A stretch of 64,000 nt of DNA from Cryoendolithus antarcticus (Eukaryota > Ascomycota > Dothideomycetes > Cladosporiales > Cladosporiaceae): NCBI GenBank assembly GCA_002077065.1, contig NAJO01000029.1, forward strand, positions 372,001 to 436,000, in the 5' to 3' direction. Position numbers and translations under genes: made by a program. Numbering within the stretch: the stretch's first letter is position 1; each line of letters starts with the position of its first letter. This document shows, piece by piece, positions 21,175-32,200 of the stretch. The notes below the pieces were generated by a model. The model searched no databases. It was not told the origin of the DNA and was given only the letters and a program-made list of their open reading frames with translations.

Positions 21175-22285
21175 ATGGGTAAATCGTAAGTTACCTTCCC
21201 TTACTGGGAACTGCACGTAAGGCCAAGGAACGACCTCTGAGACCTTGGACAAAGGAACGGAGTGGAACGCGGGAGACGCTCCGTCGAACATACTCCCGTC
21301 ACTACCAAGCGATACGTCATTTTACCTCGACTGCGCACCTGGCCAGACCTTGGATCGTTGCACGCGACTTTGTTCAATACAGGCAAAAAGTCCCTTGAAC
21401 TTTGCTGCGACCTGCTTTCGCCAATCCCTCCCTAAGGCAAAGCTTGACCGCCTACCTTGGCAGACCACGAGCAGCACCAAGCTCAAACAGCGGCCCTGAA
21501 CGATCACTAAGCCCTCTCCGAAGCGGATCCCAAGATGGGCCAGGATGATGCCAAAGCGGCAGACGCAGGAAAGATGGACCAGGTCAGGAATCGACTAACA
21601 AAGCTCTTCTCCAGCCAGAGCAAGCTATCACAGCAGGAGCTCGGCGAACTCCAACGAGCGACCCACTTCGACAAGAAGGAGCTCCAGCAATGGTACAAAG
21701 GTACAGAACATCCAGTCTCGTATTCAGACTAGGCCTAACAGCAAGATGTCCAGGATTCCTCAAAGACTGCCCCAGCGGCATGCTCACGAAATCCGAATTC
21801 CAAAAAATCTACAAACAATTCTTCCCCTTTGGCGATCCCTCCTCATTCGCCGACTACGTCTTCAACGTCTTCGACGCAGATAAATCTGGCAGCATAGATT
21901 TCAAAGAGTTCATCTGCGCCCTCTCCGTCACATCCCGAGGGAAAATGGAGGACAAGCTAGACTGGGCGTTCCAACTGTACGATATTGACGGCGATGGGAA
22001 GATCAGTTACGAGGAGATGCTGAGTATTGTGGAGGCGATATACAAGATGGTGGGGAGTATGGTGAAGTTGCCGGAGGATGAGGACACGCCGGAGAAGCGG
22101 GTGAAGAAGATTTTCAGTATGATGGATAAGGATGAGAATGGGAGTTTGGATATGGAGGAATTCAAGGTGCGTTCGTACGGCGATGCAAAGATGAGTCGAG
22201 CGGGTAACTGACATCAGTACAGGAGGGCAGCAAACGAGATGAGACGATCGTGTCGGCACTATCGCTTTATGATGGCTTGGTATGA
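21175..22285 (+). CDS. NCS1: Neuronal calcium sensor 1 (frequenin) orthologue
   Basis: Four exons (21175-21185, 21615-21700, 21754-22166, 22223-22285) encode 190 residues, exactly the length of NCS-1 in yeast and animals. Exon 1 encodes only MGK plus two bases; with exon 2 it gives [13 protein letters not shown], the expected N-myristoylated start. Landmarks: [23 protein letters not shown]; the disabled first EF-hand (DCPSG); three EF-hand loops beginning [26 protein letters not shown] and [13 protein letters not shown]; and the C-terminal [10 protein letters not shown]. The protein activates the phosphatidylinositol 4-kinase Pik1 at the Golgi in yeast and links calcium to growth. Introns are 429, 53 and 56 nt. 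An in-frame ATG inside intron 1 (21535) offers an alternative N-terminus (see findings). Confidence 0.95.
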
Positions 22286-22545
22286 GCAGACTACGGCTGG
22301 AACTGTGAGATGAGGAAGATCAGCATCGCAGCACGGCGTTGGGAAACCGGTCATTCCATGATACTTCACGGTAGCGATGACAAACAGAAGTTCAACATTC
22401 CATTTCGTTCCATTTGTCCCGTTGCACTAATGTGAGCGCCATTATTGGCCTACAACCTCAGCCCCATACAGAGCTCATGTCTCGCTACGCTGCTAGAGCA
22501 CTAACAAACGCCCGGTTCCTGTCCCTCGTCACTGTAAGCCGCCGA

Positions 22546-23072
22546 TTAGACGTCAGGAACACACTTGAAGCTGAAGAAGACCCTTCCTCGGTCCGCAGCG
22601 CTGACGTCGCTCCAACCAGGGAAGCGCATCGGCCCGGTGTTCTCCTGCCGACCACCCTGGCAAGCAGTGGTGGTAAAGAGCGCGCAGACGATGCCCTTGT
22701 CCGGACCAGCCGAACCTACGAGGATGCCGTGAAAAGGGTAGGGGCGGTTCACTGCAAGCAGTAAGTCAGCTAACGTTGCAAGACCGCCATCATTGGAGAT
22801 GCTTGAAATACAGCACTGCCCAGCGTCTGCTTCGTAGTTGTAGCAGAGCCCTTGCCAGTCTGCTTCGCTACAGATGTAGACGTGCATCTTCGGGTGGAGG
22901 GGTTTGTCTTGGTCGTCCGGGGCGGGATTGGAGAGAGGACTAACGGCGCTGCGCTTCTTGATGGTGGTCACATCTGACTCTTGGACTTCTTCGGGCACGC
23001 AGTGCCGCAGTCGCAAGACCAGCTACCGTGAGGGCCGTAGAGACCGTGGGTCTCGAAATTGTCGATGCCTGA
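22546..23072 (-). pseudogene. Broken continuation of the cysteine-rich secreted protein: remnant inter-repeat segment and third repeat
   Basis: Directly past the TAA that ends the neighbouring secreted-protein model, the same frame continues for about 34 codons with residues resembling the segment after repeat 1 (GLYGPHGSW, CDCGTAC). It then ends in a TGA at 22968-22970. A different frame, open from about 23016 to 22546, carries a third copy of the repeat. That copy has the same cysteine spacing (C-x8-C-x9-C, later C-x7-C followed by x-G) and motifs such as HVYIC and GLCYNYE. No start codon with a signal peptide precedes this third copy. The simplest reading is that one longer three-repeat gene has acquired a stop and a frame change. 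Unrecognised introns, a separate small gene or an assembly error are alternatives. The frames are described only as they stand. Confidence 0.5.
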
Positions 23073-23999
23073 TTAGACGATGGCGTGGGACCGGTCACCC
23101 TTGCAATCGGCGTCACTGGATAGCAATTAGTAAAGAGTGAAGAGGAAAGAGCGGGGTAGGCCATACCGGTACAAGATGCAGTCGGAGTTCGCACCCTTCA
23201 GAGGCGTGGCAGACTGACTGTAACGAGGGTTGTCGGCGAGATTGTGGCACTCCTTGGTTTTGTATTCGTAGGCGAAGCAGTCGCCGGTGAAGCCTGGCAG
23301 GGAACAGAAGTAAATGTAGCCATCGATGTTCCCGGCGAGGGGGATCTTCGAAGGGATGAGAGCATTGTGCTTCATCAGTGAGTCGAGGACGGTCTTAGGC
23401 TCATCTTCCTCGACAGAACGGCGCTCAGTGCCACAGGCAGGATTTCCAGCGTGGCAGTCGTTCCAGTGACCATCGAAGCACTGGATACTACGCCACGGCC
23501 CAAAACCTGGATCGGCAGGAGGAAATTGCGCAATGATCCCAGACACGGATTCGCCGGTGCAGTGATCATGTCTGATGCAAGTCAGCAGACCTCCACAGGG
23601 GTTGGGAGCGCAACTTACCTGAAGATATTGCAGGACGCGTTGGCGCCACCGAGAACGGGAGCGACGGTGTGCAACACCCCGCTCCACTTGCCGTTGAGGC
23701 CATCTGCTTTGTGTCAGTGGGTGGACTGGGCGAGCACGGCAAGGATGAGTAGACATACAGCAATTACCGGTGGTGTATGGGGAGTTGACACAGTCGGGTC
23801 TGTAGATTGGATGGTCGCAGAGGATCACATAACCGTTGATGTCGCGCTTCTCGAGGTCGGTGGGGTTGTGAACGGGACGATGCACCTTGGCCTCAGTGTC
23901 GGGGTCGGGAACCGCTACCTCGCCGCGAGGGACAATGGCTACTGCCGATGAGAGGGCGGCAACGCCGAGGAGCGTGGCGGTGGCGATGATGAGGCGCAT
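23073..23999 (-). CDS. Secreted cysteine-rich protein with two tandem repeats (effector-like), unknown family
   Basis: Four exons (23999-23768, 23703-23619, 23571-23167, 23115-23073) encode 254 residues. The protein begins with a clear signal peptide (MRLIIATATLLGVAALSSAVA) followed by a propeptide-like segment ending in a dibasic LEKRD site (about residue 52). Two homologous units follow, about residues 53-120 and 185-250. Each has a GY(V/I)x(L/F)C start, C-x8-C, then GAN(A/S)xCxxxR(x3)C-x-G. The linker between them holds further cysteines (FDGHWNDCHAGNPACG). Introns 2 and 3 split the same Arg codon in phase 2 in both units, evidence of duplication. Intron lengths are 64, 47 and 51 nt. The small size, cysteines, Kex2-like site and signal peptide suit a secreted, disulphide-bonded protein acting outside the cell. 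No function can be assigned. The model ends at a TAA that may be a premature stop (see the downstream entry). Confidence 0.65.
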
Positions 24000-24637
24000 G
24001 GTGTGGGATGCGCGAGAGTGATGAAGAAGGTGTGGTGTGTAGTTAGGAGGATGAATGAACGCTCGGTTGATGGATTTGACGCAGCTGAAGCGGTTGTGGA
24101 GCAGGAAGAATCTGTCGGTGGTCAAGTGGTAACAGCAGTTTGCCAACGTCGGAAAATCTTGAATAGTCGAGCGAAGGGAAGTGAAGGAAGGAATGACCGG
24201 AGCTACCCATACGGCTGAGGCAGTGCTGAGATTTCACTGCACAAGAGTGCGAGAACCGCACATCATTGTAGTCAGGCATGTACTGAAGCAGCGGGGGATG
24301 AATGAGTGAAGAAAATACAACATGCGCAAAGGCAGAAAGCAGTGCAAAGAGAAGCTCAGAGTGGTGATGAGCGAGCTGCTAGTACCGTCATTGAAGGCTC
24401 GCACACCCTAGGTCTGGAGATGGGTTTGATTGGCTACAAGTTGGTATGATCGATGCGCTGATCCTTCATATGAGGTGCGACTTCCGGTGCGCGCGGGAGC
24501 CAAACGATTCATTGCCAGGCTCCCCGTCTTCTCTGTACCCGACAAGCAAAGATCTGCCGCATCGTTCCGGTTCCGCCAGAGTTCGCGCGCCAGTAAGTGT
24601 GATCGTGAATTCACTCGTACCGGGCTTGTCACATCAT
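24000..24637. other. Intergenic region, 638 bp
   Basis: Lies between the start of the cysteine-rich secreted-protein gene and the end of the GH131 gene (both minus), so it should hold the promoter of the former. No gene or RNA was recognised. Confidence 0.45.
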
Positions 24638-25615
24638 CTACACATACACATACACAATCTTACAAGAGCTATTCGGTGCAGCAATACTTGTGGTTGTAGT
24701 TGTGAGGCGTGTTGTAGTGGTAGGACTTGTAGTGACTGGCTTGCTTGATGTAGTGATCATCGTCGTGCTAGTGGTCGTGGAGCTAGTCGTGGGCTTTGTG
24801 GTCGCGGTCGTTGTTGACGCTGCTGCAGTAGACGATGACGAAGAGCCAGCAGCGCCGCCGGGACTGACGATGGAAGTCGTAAGTGAACCGCTCTCTATGT
24901 ATACGCCGGAGAAGTCCCAGTTCTCGCTCACTCCTTGTGTAGTAAGCCGGAGCACACCAAGATGCCAGTCAGCTCCGTTCGAGGAGGTGCTTGCGGACAC
25001 TGGACCCGCGATGAGGGTAAGAGAATCTGAGCCAGTTGAGTGGTAGAACTCCACAGTGTTGGCTGAGAAATCGATGCCATATGCGACGTTGTGCCAGGTG
25101 GAGGAATCCAATGTCGTCGCCCACTTGGACTGCCCTCCTACATACCACTGCAGGCGGTTATCCGAGGTACCGCTAGCGCCAGAGATGAGTCCATACTTGA
25201 GCTCGGTGAAATGAGATTCAAAGAACGCAATCTGGTGCTCCTGAGTGGGATCTGTTGATGAGCCGCGGATGGAGAAATGGTAGTAAACTTTCCCCTTGTT
25301 GATCGCCGCACTGGTCTGTGGAATTAGCTCAGTACGCTGCATCGATTGTCCGTTCCAGATGGAGGTCTTGTCGTTGGTGATGCGAATGCCTTGATTCGAG
25401 CCGGTGTCTGCTGTGTTCTTATACGACGTTCCCAGGTTGACGTAGTTCTTGGTCGCGCCGGAGCCGTGTATGTACCATTGGTAGGGACCGACTTGGTTGC
25501 TGAAGCTCCACGAGTCTAGGAACGAGCTGTCGGCGTACTGATTTGCGTGTCCATCCCATAGCACCGTGCCAGCAGATACAGCGCCCGCGAAGGCGAGAAT
25601 GGCATTGTACCGCAT
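24638..25615 (-). CDS. Secreted GH131 family beta-glucanase with Ser/Thr-rich tail
   Basis: A single exon of 325 residues from the ATG at 25615, chosen because it opens a signal peptide (MRYNAILAFAGAVSAG); an in-frame upstream ATG would bury it. The mature part begins TVLWDGHANQYADSS and shows the GH131 pattern: SNQVGPYQWYIHG; ADTGSNQGIRIT; WNGQSMQRTELIPQTSAAINKGKVYYHFS; EHQIAFFESHFTELKYG; and SSNGADWHLGVL...SGVYIESGSLTTS. Family members are secreted fungal glucanases cleaving beta-1,3/1,4/1,6-glucans and are often linked to a CBM1. Here the catalytic domain (about 18-255) is followed by a Thr/Ser-rich linker (about 262-310) that ends in a short SSCKIVYVYV and a stop, with no CBM1. The linker is likely heavily O-mannosylated. 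Confidence 0.88.
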   Translation of the reverse strand: MRYNAILAFAGAVSAGTVLWDGHANQYADSSFLDSWSFSNQVGPYQWYIHGSGATKNYVNLGTSYKNTADTGSNQGIRITNDKTSIWNGQSMQRTELIPQTSAAINKGKVYYHFSIRGSSTDPTQEHQIAFFESHFTELKYGLISGASGTSDNRLQWYVGGQSKWATTLDSSTWHNVAYGIDFSANTVEFYHSTGSDSLTLIAGPVSASTSSNGADWHLGVLRLTTQGVSENWDFSGVYIESGSLTTSIVSPGGAAGSSSSSTAAASTTTATTKPTTSSTTTSTTMITTSSKPVTTSPTTTTRLTTTTTSIAAPNSSCKIVYVYV

Positions 25616-26296
25616 CGTATTGCTTGCTGACAAGGTGTGAAAAAGCTGAATGAGACGGCCGGGGAGTGGGAATCGAGAATGAAACGGCGACACTACTTAC
25701 CTGTCACTCGAGACGGCAGAGCAAATCATGATGTCCTGTACTGGTGCGTTCCGGACGTGTTCGAGCCTCAGATATATTGGACGGAGGCTGTCAACCCGCG
25801 TCCGCCGTTGGCGGTCCGCCGTGTCTTTGCGAGATCGAATGTTCCCTTCAAAGGTACAGCGAAATCAGACTTATCCTGTTGCCCGCGTGGAGACAGCGAT
25901 TGCGGTCCGTCCAGAAATCCATGTCGTGATCAGATGGTCCACGTCGCCGTGATAGCTGTCGAGTTCAGGCAATGGCAGCGTTGTGGTGGCGTTTCATAGA
26001 TATCGTGGGCTCATGAGTAAGAAGCGCGCAGACAGCGCGCGATTGCTGTGCTGAACGTGAGTCTACCTGTAGAATGAATACATGCTTTCACACGCTAATA
26101 ATGGAGGTGTGTCATGGTTGGCCAAGAGGCAGCATGTAATGCGTTTGGCACAGGTTGATGTAGCCCTTCACGAGGCAATGGCAGTCTACGACTACTCCTA
26201 CAAATGGCCGGCCGTAATAGACGCTGCGCCTTTCGTCCTGACCCAGTATGTCCAGCTCGTATTGCTATTGATGCTTACACGAACTACGGCGGTCAT
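25616..26296. other. Intergenic region, 681 bp
   Basis: Lies between the GH131 start and the RAD3 stop (both minus). It should contain the GH131 promoter. Open frames here overlap each other and show no recognisable product. Confidence 0.45.
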
Positions 26297-28699
26297 CTAG
26301 AAGTCATTCATATCGTCGTCAAAGTCAGGCATCTCCATCGTCGCAGCATCCACCTCAGCTTCCGCTTCAGCCATGATCTCGTCACCATGTACGTGTCCAT
26401 TCGAACCACCAATCCCTCCATCGATAATTCGCCCTGCTTTCTCGTGCTCAGCATTGACCTTAGCCTGGTGGCGCATCAAGTCGTCAAAGCTCCATGTACT
26501 AACACCCTCCTGTAGGTGCATCGGAAATGGCTTGCTCATGCCCTTCAAGAAGCGCTTCGCTGCGGCCACACTCTGATCGACGCTCATGTTTGCATCTGCC
26601 TCACTGAGTGCACTGCCAATCCACTTTGGCAGCTGTTGTCGCTTCTTTGCGAAGCGCTTGTCTGCCATCACCATGATCCCGTAGTCGTCCTTCCCACGCA
26701 AGACTCGACCCAAGCACTGCGCGCAATGTCGCATTGCATCGAAGGACAGAAAGTCGTTCTCCCGGATCCGATATGTCTCGCGCAGGAACTCTAATCGAGC
26801 TTTCAATATACGCGACTCGGTATACTGGAAGGGCACACCGATGCACAGCACGGTGCGGCCGTAGTGGTGGTCAAAATCGATACCCTCACTTACCTTACCG
26901 CGAGCGACACAGAGCAGTACAGCTCCTCGCCCATTGCTACAGGCTGTGCGGTAGGTTTCCAATGCCAAAGATGTCTCTTGGCTGTCAGGCGTCTCGACCA
27001 GGATGAGCTTACTCTTCCAGACTTGATCTAGGATGCCCATACCTTGCCACATCGATATGATGCTCTCCATATACAGATACGACGGGAAGAACACGACCAT
27101 ACCATCAGGCGTCAGCTTTGAAAACTCAATGAGCAGGTTGCCATAATTACGGACGTTCGATGGGTCGTTACGTGTCTGGAAGCCAGACGAGATTGATCCC
27201 TGATCCGAGCCGCGGGTGACGATCATCGGTAGAAATGATCGCCTTGCCAAGGTCATAGCATATGACTCTTGCACAACGCAAGTGAAGCCCAGCATTTTCG
27301 GATACATCTCTAGAGGCGAGATCGTTCCGGACGTGATGATGACAGAGCTGAAGCGGTCGAAGACTGGCTTGATGGCGATCGCAGCATCGAGGCACGTGAA
27401 GTGCAGAATCGGGTTCGGGACTGTAGCTGTCTCCGATTCGTATGGCTCGAGGATGAGCAGGAAGCCAGTGTCGTAAGTAGCAACCAGTGTGGCGAAGCTC
27501 GCAACCTCTTGCAGAGGCTGGTAATCCTCGATATTCGACAGCTCCAGTGTGCGCACGAGAGAAGTCAGACGCTCTGCGCAGAACCTCAACGGCTTCTTCT
27601 CGATAAACGTGAGCTCTTTCAAATGCTGCAAGAATGAAGGTGGTGTCTCGGAGATGACATGTAGTACTTTCATTCTCGTCTTGAGATACTCAATGAAGCG
27701 CTTCAGGAAGGCTGTGAAGTGTTCTGCTCGCCGTATGTTTCCAGGTACTGCTTCTTTCAGCAAATCGTCTGGTAGTGCTGGGTTCGACATGAAAGCACCC
27801 TCATCTCGAGCCTCGTCGGCTTCTCGCAAGCCCTCCACGAGCTTTGAGTACTCGTTTTGTAGCTTTTCGGCATCAGTGTCTTTCATCTCGGAGATCTTGC
27901 GCTCCAAGTTCGAAGCTCCTCTCGCTGCCTTGCGGAGCGAATCTTCTGTGATATCGATGCTCAAAGACTCGATGCAGACGTTGTCAATGTTGTGAGCTTC
28001 GTCGAAGACTACTATACAGTCCTTTGATAATTCCTTTGATACGCGCTCGGCGATCTTAGGGTCCAACAGGTAGTGATATGAGTAGATGATGACATTGCAG
28101 AACGACATCATTCGTCTTGCAGTAAAGTACGGGCACTGCTTGTTCTGCTCACCATATCGGAGCATACCATCCAGTGTCCACACACCAGGTGGTATGAGGT
28201 TATGAGGTTCGAGGAGATCCAGATTGTCATGGTAGACACAAAGATCGACATCTTCGCCGCGCTCCTTCTTCTCCTTCACGAAGCCAGCGGTTAGACTTCG
28301 ACATCTTGCGTCGACGACCGATCCACTCTTCTCGCGTTTGACTGACGGATGCAAGCAAAGGTTCTTTCGGCTTGTCAAGCCTAACCCACGAAAGTCCTCA
28401 ACCTCGCCTAGCTGATCTGCCCGGTACTTCATCAACGCCTTCAGCTCAGCAAGTGCCTTCTCAATCTCAGACATCGTACGTGAGCAGTAGATGAGCTTTC
28501 GATGCTCGGGGTAGAACTGCTGGTATGCCACGATGAGTGACAGGAGAGAGACCGTTTTGCCAGTCCCTGAAGGCATCTCCAAGACGCAGTGGCCTCCTGC
28601 ATCAAGGGTGCGCTTGAGGTCGCACATGTAGGCATATTGCTCAGGGTAGATTCTGGGGTAAGGGAAGAGAACCGGGAGGTCCTCAATGAAGAACTTCAT
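26297..28699 (-). CDS. RAD3: TFIIH 5'-3' DNA helicase Rad3/XPD
   Basis: A single exon of 800 residues. It starts MKFFIEDLPVLFPYPRIYPEQ as in Rad3/XPD/ERCC2. Helicase landmarks: Walker A MPSGTGKT (about 41-48); the DEAH box VVFDEAHN (about 233); SSVIITSGTISPLEMYPK (motif III/IV region); and the C-terminal Q-x2-GRVLRGKDDYG (motif VI). Between motifs Ia and II lie the iron-sulphur cysteines (NLCLHP, DARCRSL, VDLCVYHDN, KQCPYF). The acidic C-terminus (EMPDFDDDMNDF) is usual. Rad3 opens DNA around lesions in nucleotide excision repair and supports transcription initiation within TFIIH in the nucleus. Length matches fungal orthologues (about 790). It is divergent from LTN1 with about 0.5 kb between starts. 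Confidence 0.97.
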   Translation of the reverse strand: MKFFIEDLPVLFPYPRIYPEQYAYMCDLKRTLDAGGHCVLEMPSGTGKTVSLLSLIVAYQQFYPEHRKLIYCSRTMSEIEKALAELKALMKYRADQLGEVEDFRGLGLTSRKNLCLHPSVKREKSGSVVDARCRSLTAGFVKEKKERGEDVDLCVYHDNLDLLEPHNLIPPGVWTLDGMLRYGEQNKQCPYFTARRMMSFCNVIIYSYHYLLDPKIAERVSKELSKDCIVVFDEAHNIDNVCIESLSIDITEDSLRKAARGASNLERKISEMKDTDAEKLQNEYSKLVEGLREADEARDEGAFMSNPALPDDLLKEAVPGNIRRAEHFTAFLKRFIEYLKTRMKVLHVISETPPSFLQHLKELTFIEKKPLRFCAERLTSLVRTLELSNIEDYQPLQEVASFATLVATYDTGFLLILEPYESETATVPNPILHFTCLDAAIAIKPVFDRFSSVIITSGTISPLEMYPKMLGFTCVVQESYAMTLARRSFLPMIVTRGSDQGSISSGFQTRNDPSNVRNYGNLLIEFSKLTPDGMVVFFPSYLYMESIISMWQGMGILDQVWKSKLILVETPDSQETSLALETYRTACSNGRGAVLLCVARGKVSEGIDFDHHYGRTVLCIGVPFQYTESRILKARLEFLRETYRIRENDFLSFDAMRHCAQCLGRVLRGKDDYGIMVMADKRFAKKRQQLPKWIGSALSEADANMSVDQSVAAAKRFLKGMSKPFPMHLQEGVSTWSFDDLMRHQAKVNAEHEKAGRIIDGGIGGSNGHVHGDEIMAEAEAEVDAATMEMPDFDDDMNDF

Positions 28700-29213
28700 C
28701 CTGCCTCACCTCTCGAGTTCTCGTTACCTTTGAAGTGCGTATGTCGAAGAAGTCTCCATCAGTGGGATCAAGGCGATACACTGTATGTCCGGGTGAAGTC
28801 CGCCGGCGTCACCTTGGAGGGTCAACCGACTCGAGCGTAGCCGGTCTTGATGAGCTCGTGAGTAGCACGATCAAGTCTTAGTGCAAATATATATTGCCAC
28901 TGGACACGCGGTTGAGTCACGACTTCACGTGCTTTAGCGAGCTCATCTCACAATTCAGGCGGACCACGCCACCACTAAATGAGGTGAGAGTTTCGCTAAT
29001 CTGAGACCGTATCGACCTCGGCTACGTCACGTCACTGTTGTCTCATTTGGCGATGCAAAATCGCGAAATGCATAATTCTTGCGTGCAGGTACCTTAGACA
29101 CATCTACGTACCTCTTGACTATGGCAGGCATTTGAACGGCAAAATTGGATCGCGAGACTCCTCCCACAATTTGCGCCGCAACATCCTACCCTCCAACAGC
29201 CGACACCGCTACG
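28700..29213. promoter_or_regulatory. Divergent RAD3/LTN1 promoter region
   Basis: About 0.5 kb between divergent starts. It contains a CACGTG-type E-box-like site in TTCACGTGCTT (about 28925-28935) and a double TCACGTCAC-like stretch near 29025-29035. Whether these bind factors is unknown. Confidence 0.4.
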
Positions 29214-32200
29214 ATGAGCAAGAAGTTCAAATCGCAAGCCAGCAGCGCTCGACTTGGGAACGGCCTCAGTGGATTTGGATCTACAGCCTTCGGTTCCTCA
29301 GCCCGGCCTTCGACATTATCCTACATCCAGGAGCCGTTGGACTACAGTGGGATATCGGACGCGAATGTAGTAGTCACGCTCAAAAGCCTGAGCAAAAGAG
29401 ATGCTACTACGAAAGGCAAGGCGCTTGAGGATCTCCAAGCGCATGTGGAGGTCGCTCAGTCCGAGCCAGACGGCAGCCTGCTCGAAGTCTGGGCACAGCT
29501 GTATCCTCGTCTGTCCATCGATTCCTCTCGACGGGTGCGGCAGCTCGCACACGGTCTGAATGGACGAATTTGTGCGCGGAGTGGGAAAAGAGTTGCAAAG
29601 CACTTGTCAAGCATTGCGGGTCCATGGCTGGCAGGCACATATGACAGCGACCGGGCGGCAGCTAAAGCTGCGCAGGAGGCGTTTGCTTTGGTGTTCCCTA
29701 CAGCTGAGAAGGCGCAAGGCGTGCGAAGGACATTTCAGCAGTCGATTTTGGACTATTGCACTCAGGCGGTATTGCATGAGTCTGTAAAGACCCTAAGCGA
29801 TGAACGTGCCGTGAGCAAAGATGATGCCGAGGCGACATATGCCCGTGTAGTTGCTACCAGCCTTGCGCTCGTAGGCGTGCTCCTCGAAACCTTGCCTTCC
29901 GCAGACGTCGCTCGCTGCGAAGCAGCTTACGATGACCTACTACAGTCAAGCATATGGGCGTATGCTACTCATGCGGACGGCAGTGTTCGGAGACACATGC
30001 ATAGACTTGTACGGCAATACTTGCGAAGTCAGCCCAAGGCTATCGAGCGACAGCTCAAAGATGTCAGCACTGCGTATCTATACAAAGGCTTACCTTCCGA
30101 TCAGTTTGGCACATCTGTAGACTTCATGCGAACAGTCGAAGCGCTTACACTTGCATGCCCTATTATCTGGACAGAGCATTACAGTGGGAAGAAACCTGCG
30201 ATCTCACGGCTGCGGACCTGCCTCAAGAATGGCTCACAATCTGGCGTGGCAGAATTCTGGCCAGCGGTGGGCACTCTTATTCGTACTTTACCTGCCGAAG
30301 TGCTTCCCACTTCCTTCGACGACATTGCCGATTTGCTACTGGCCGTGCGAGAAGGTGTCACACGAAAGGAAGAGAAATTCAATTCGGCGCACTCGTGGCA
30401 AGCATATGCGGAGGTGACATCGACATTATCGGATTCATTGCCAGAGGATGCGCAGGATCAATTGGTCGAAAAGCGAGTATTGCCGATTGTACGTCAGTAT
30501 CTCTATCCAGCCCAGGAGACTGTGGATTGGGCCATTTCGGGCGCTAGATCGTCGATTGTAGTTGCAAGACTGATCAAGATACGGCACGTGCCAGTGGTTC
30601 TTGAGCGCGAGTTGGAAAATCTAGCAGATCAGCTCATAGAACAAGTCAAGCTGTCGCAGCCCGAGCAGTCGCGTGACTTCGAGAAGTCACAGCGAGAGAT
30701 TTCCGCCACCGGCGAAAGATGGGCTGCACTTATGCGAGATCTGGGAGAAGACAACATCGGTCTTCCTGATAGCTTCATGGTCGCGGTCACATCCCAAGAG
30801 TCCAGAGTATTGAGGGAGAGCTTACGCCTGCTAACGGCGCGACATGGCAAGCCCTATGGAGCAGCAGCCGTTGTAGACGCGCTTCTGCGTGAGTCGGGTG
30901 CACGTCTGAAGAGTGATCTGGGAGTTCGCGAGACATTGGAGAGTTTTGCCACCAATGATCTGGCTAAGCTGATGCACTCGCCGTCTCAGCTGCAGCTGAT
31001 CAGATGCTTGTACGCAATCAGTGACAGTTCTTCATTCCGGTCTGCGTTTGCGATGGTCATTGATGGCCTAATTGATCCGGAGGCCAACTCAGCTGACAAA
31101 GAGAAGCTGCTTCGTGGACTGTTTACACGACATACTCCAAAGAGTGTCATCCCTGCCACTCTAGAGTCTCGACAGCTACAGACACTCATCGTATCACTGG
31201 CATCTGCTGACGATGCAGGTGTAGTGCCATGCCCCGTACTGCTTGCAGAGCTTCTGCCATTCGATGTTGTCTCTCCGAAGACAATTAGCAGTATTCTTGA
31301 CAACTTGAGCGCCCGTCTAGCACAGGAAGTGGGCGCCACGGACGCACTCAAGTCTCTGACTTACTTAGCATCGCGATCGCCGAGTACCATGGCGCAATAT
31401 CTGACTGACACGTCTACCAGAGGCAGCGATCTGATTTCGGGTGCTGTTCGATTGGAGCAAGCACAAGATGACCAAATCGCGGAGCTAGCTACAAAACTCA
31501 GTGAGAAACTTACTCTGAGCGGCGGTAGCAATGGGACGCTTGACAAGTCTGCACTCATCAAACAGAACCTCGAGACTGTCTCAGAGTCTTCGCTACCAAT
31601 GGCAACACTCATGAGCTTCATGCAGCAGCAGCCCTTTGACAAGGATGAGAGCTGGGAAGCCACTGTACAAGCACTACCGAGTCTTGACACATGGGATCAG
31701 TCCCTGAATTCGATAATGACAGTGCCAGTCCCTTCCCTTGCGATTCTCAGTCCCCACGGAGACGCCATTAGCCTGGTCGACGATGGACACCACAGTAAAA
31801 CTGTGCAGCTCGACGGAGAAGGCTTGTCACAGGCGATGCGTATCGCGGTGTATATAATCAACGTACTTCGCTCCGACGATGGGAGGATGCGCATGATAAG
31901 TCACGGTGATTTGGCACTTGAATGGCTGAGAAGGATCATTACAAATTTGTCGATTACAGCGACAGTAGCAGAAGAGAATCTTAGCATCCCGGGCACGAAC
32001 CGAATGTGGGCCTCTAGCCCGGAAAGCGACCGTGAGGCGCTCGATTTCGTTGTTGAAGCGCGCAAGTTGACTCAAGCGCTCTGCAACGCACCGTCACTAC
32101 GGACCTGGCTCCTGCGAGAGGCACTAGATTCTCAAGCGGACGGCACCGGAACCTCCAACTCGCCACAGGCATACTACACGTCCCTTGCGTTTGGCACATT

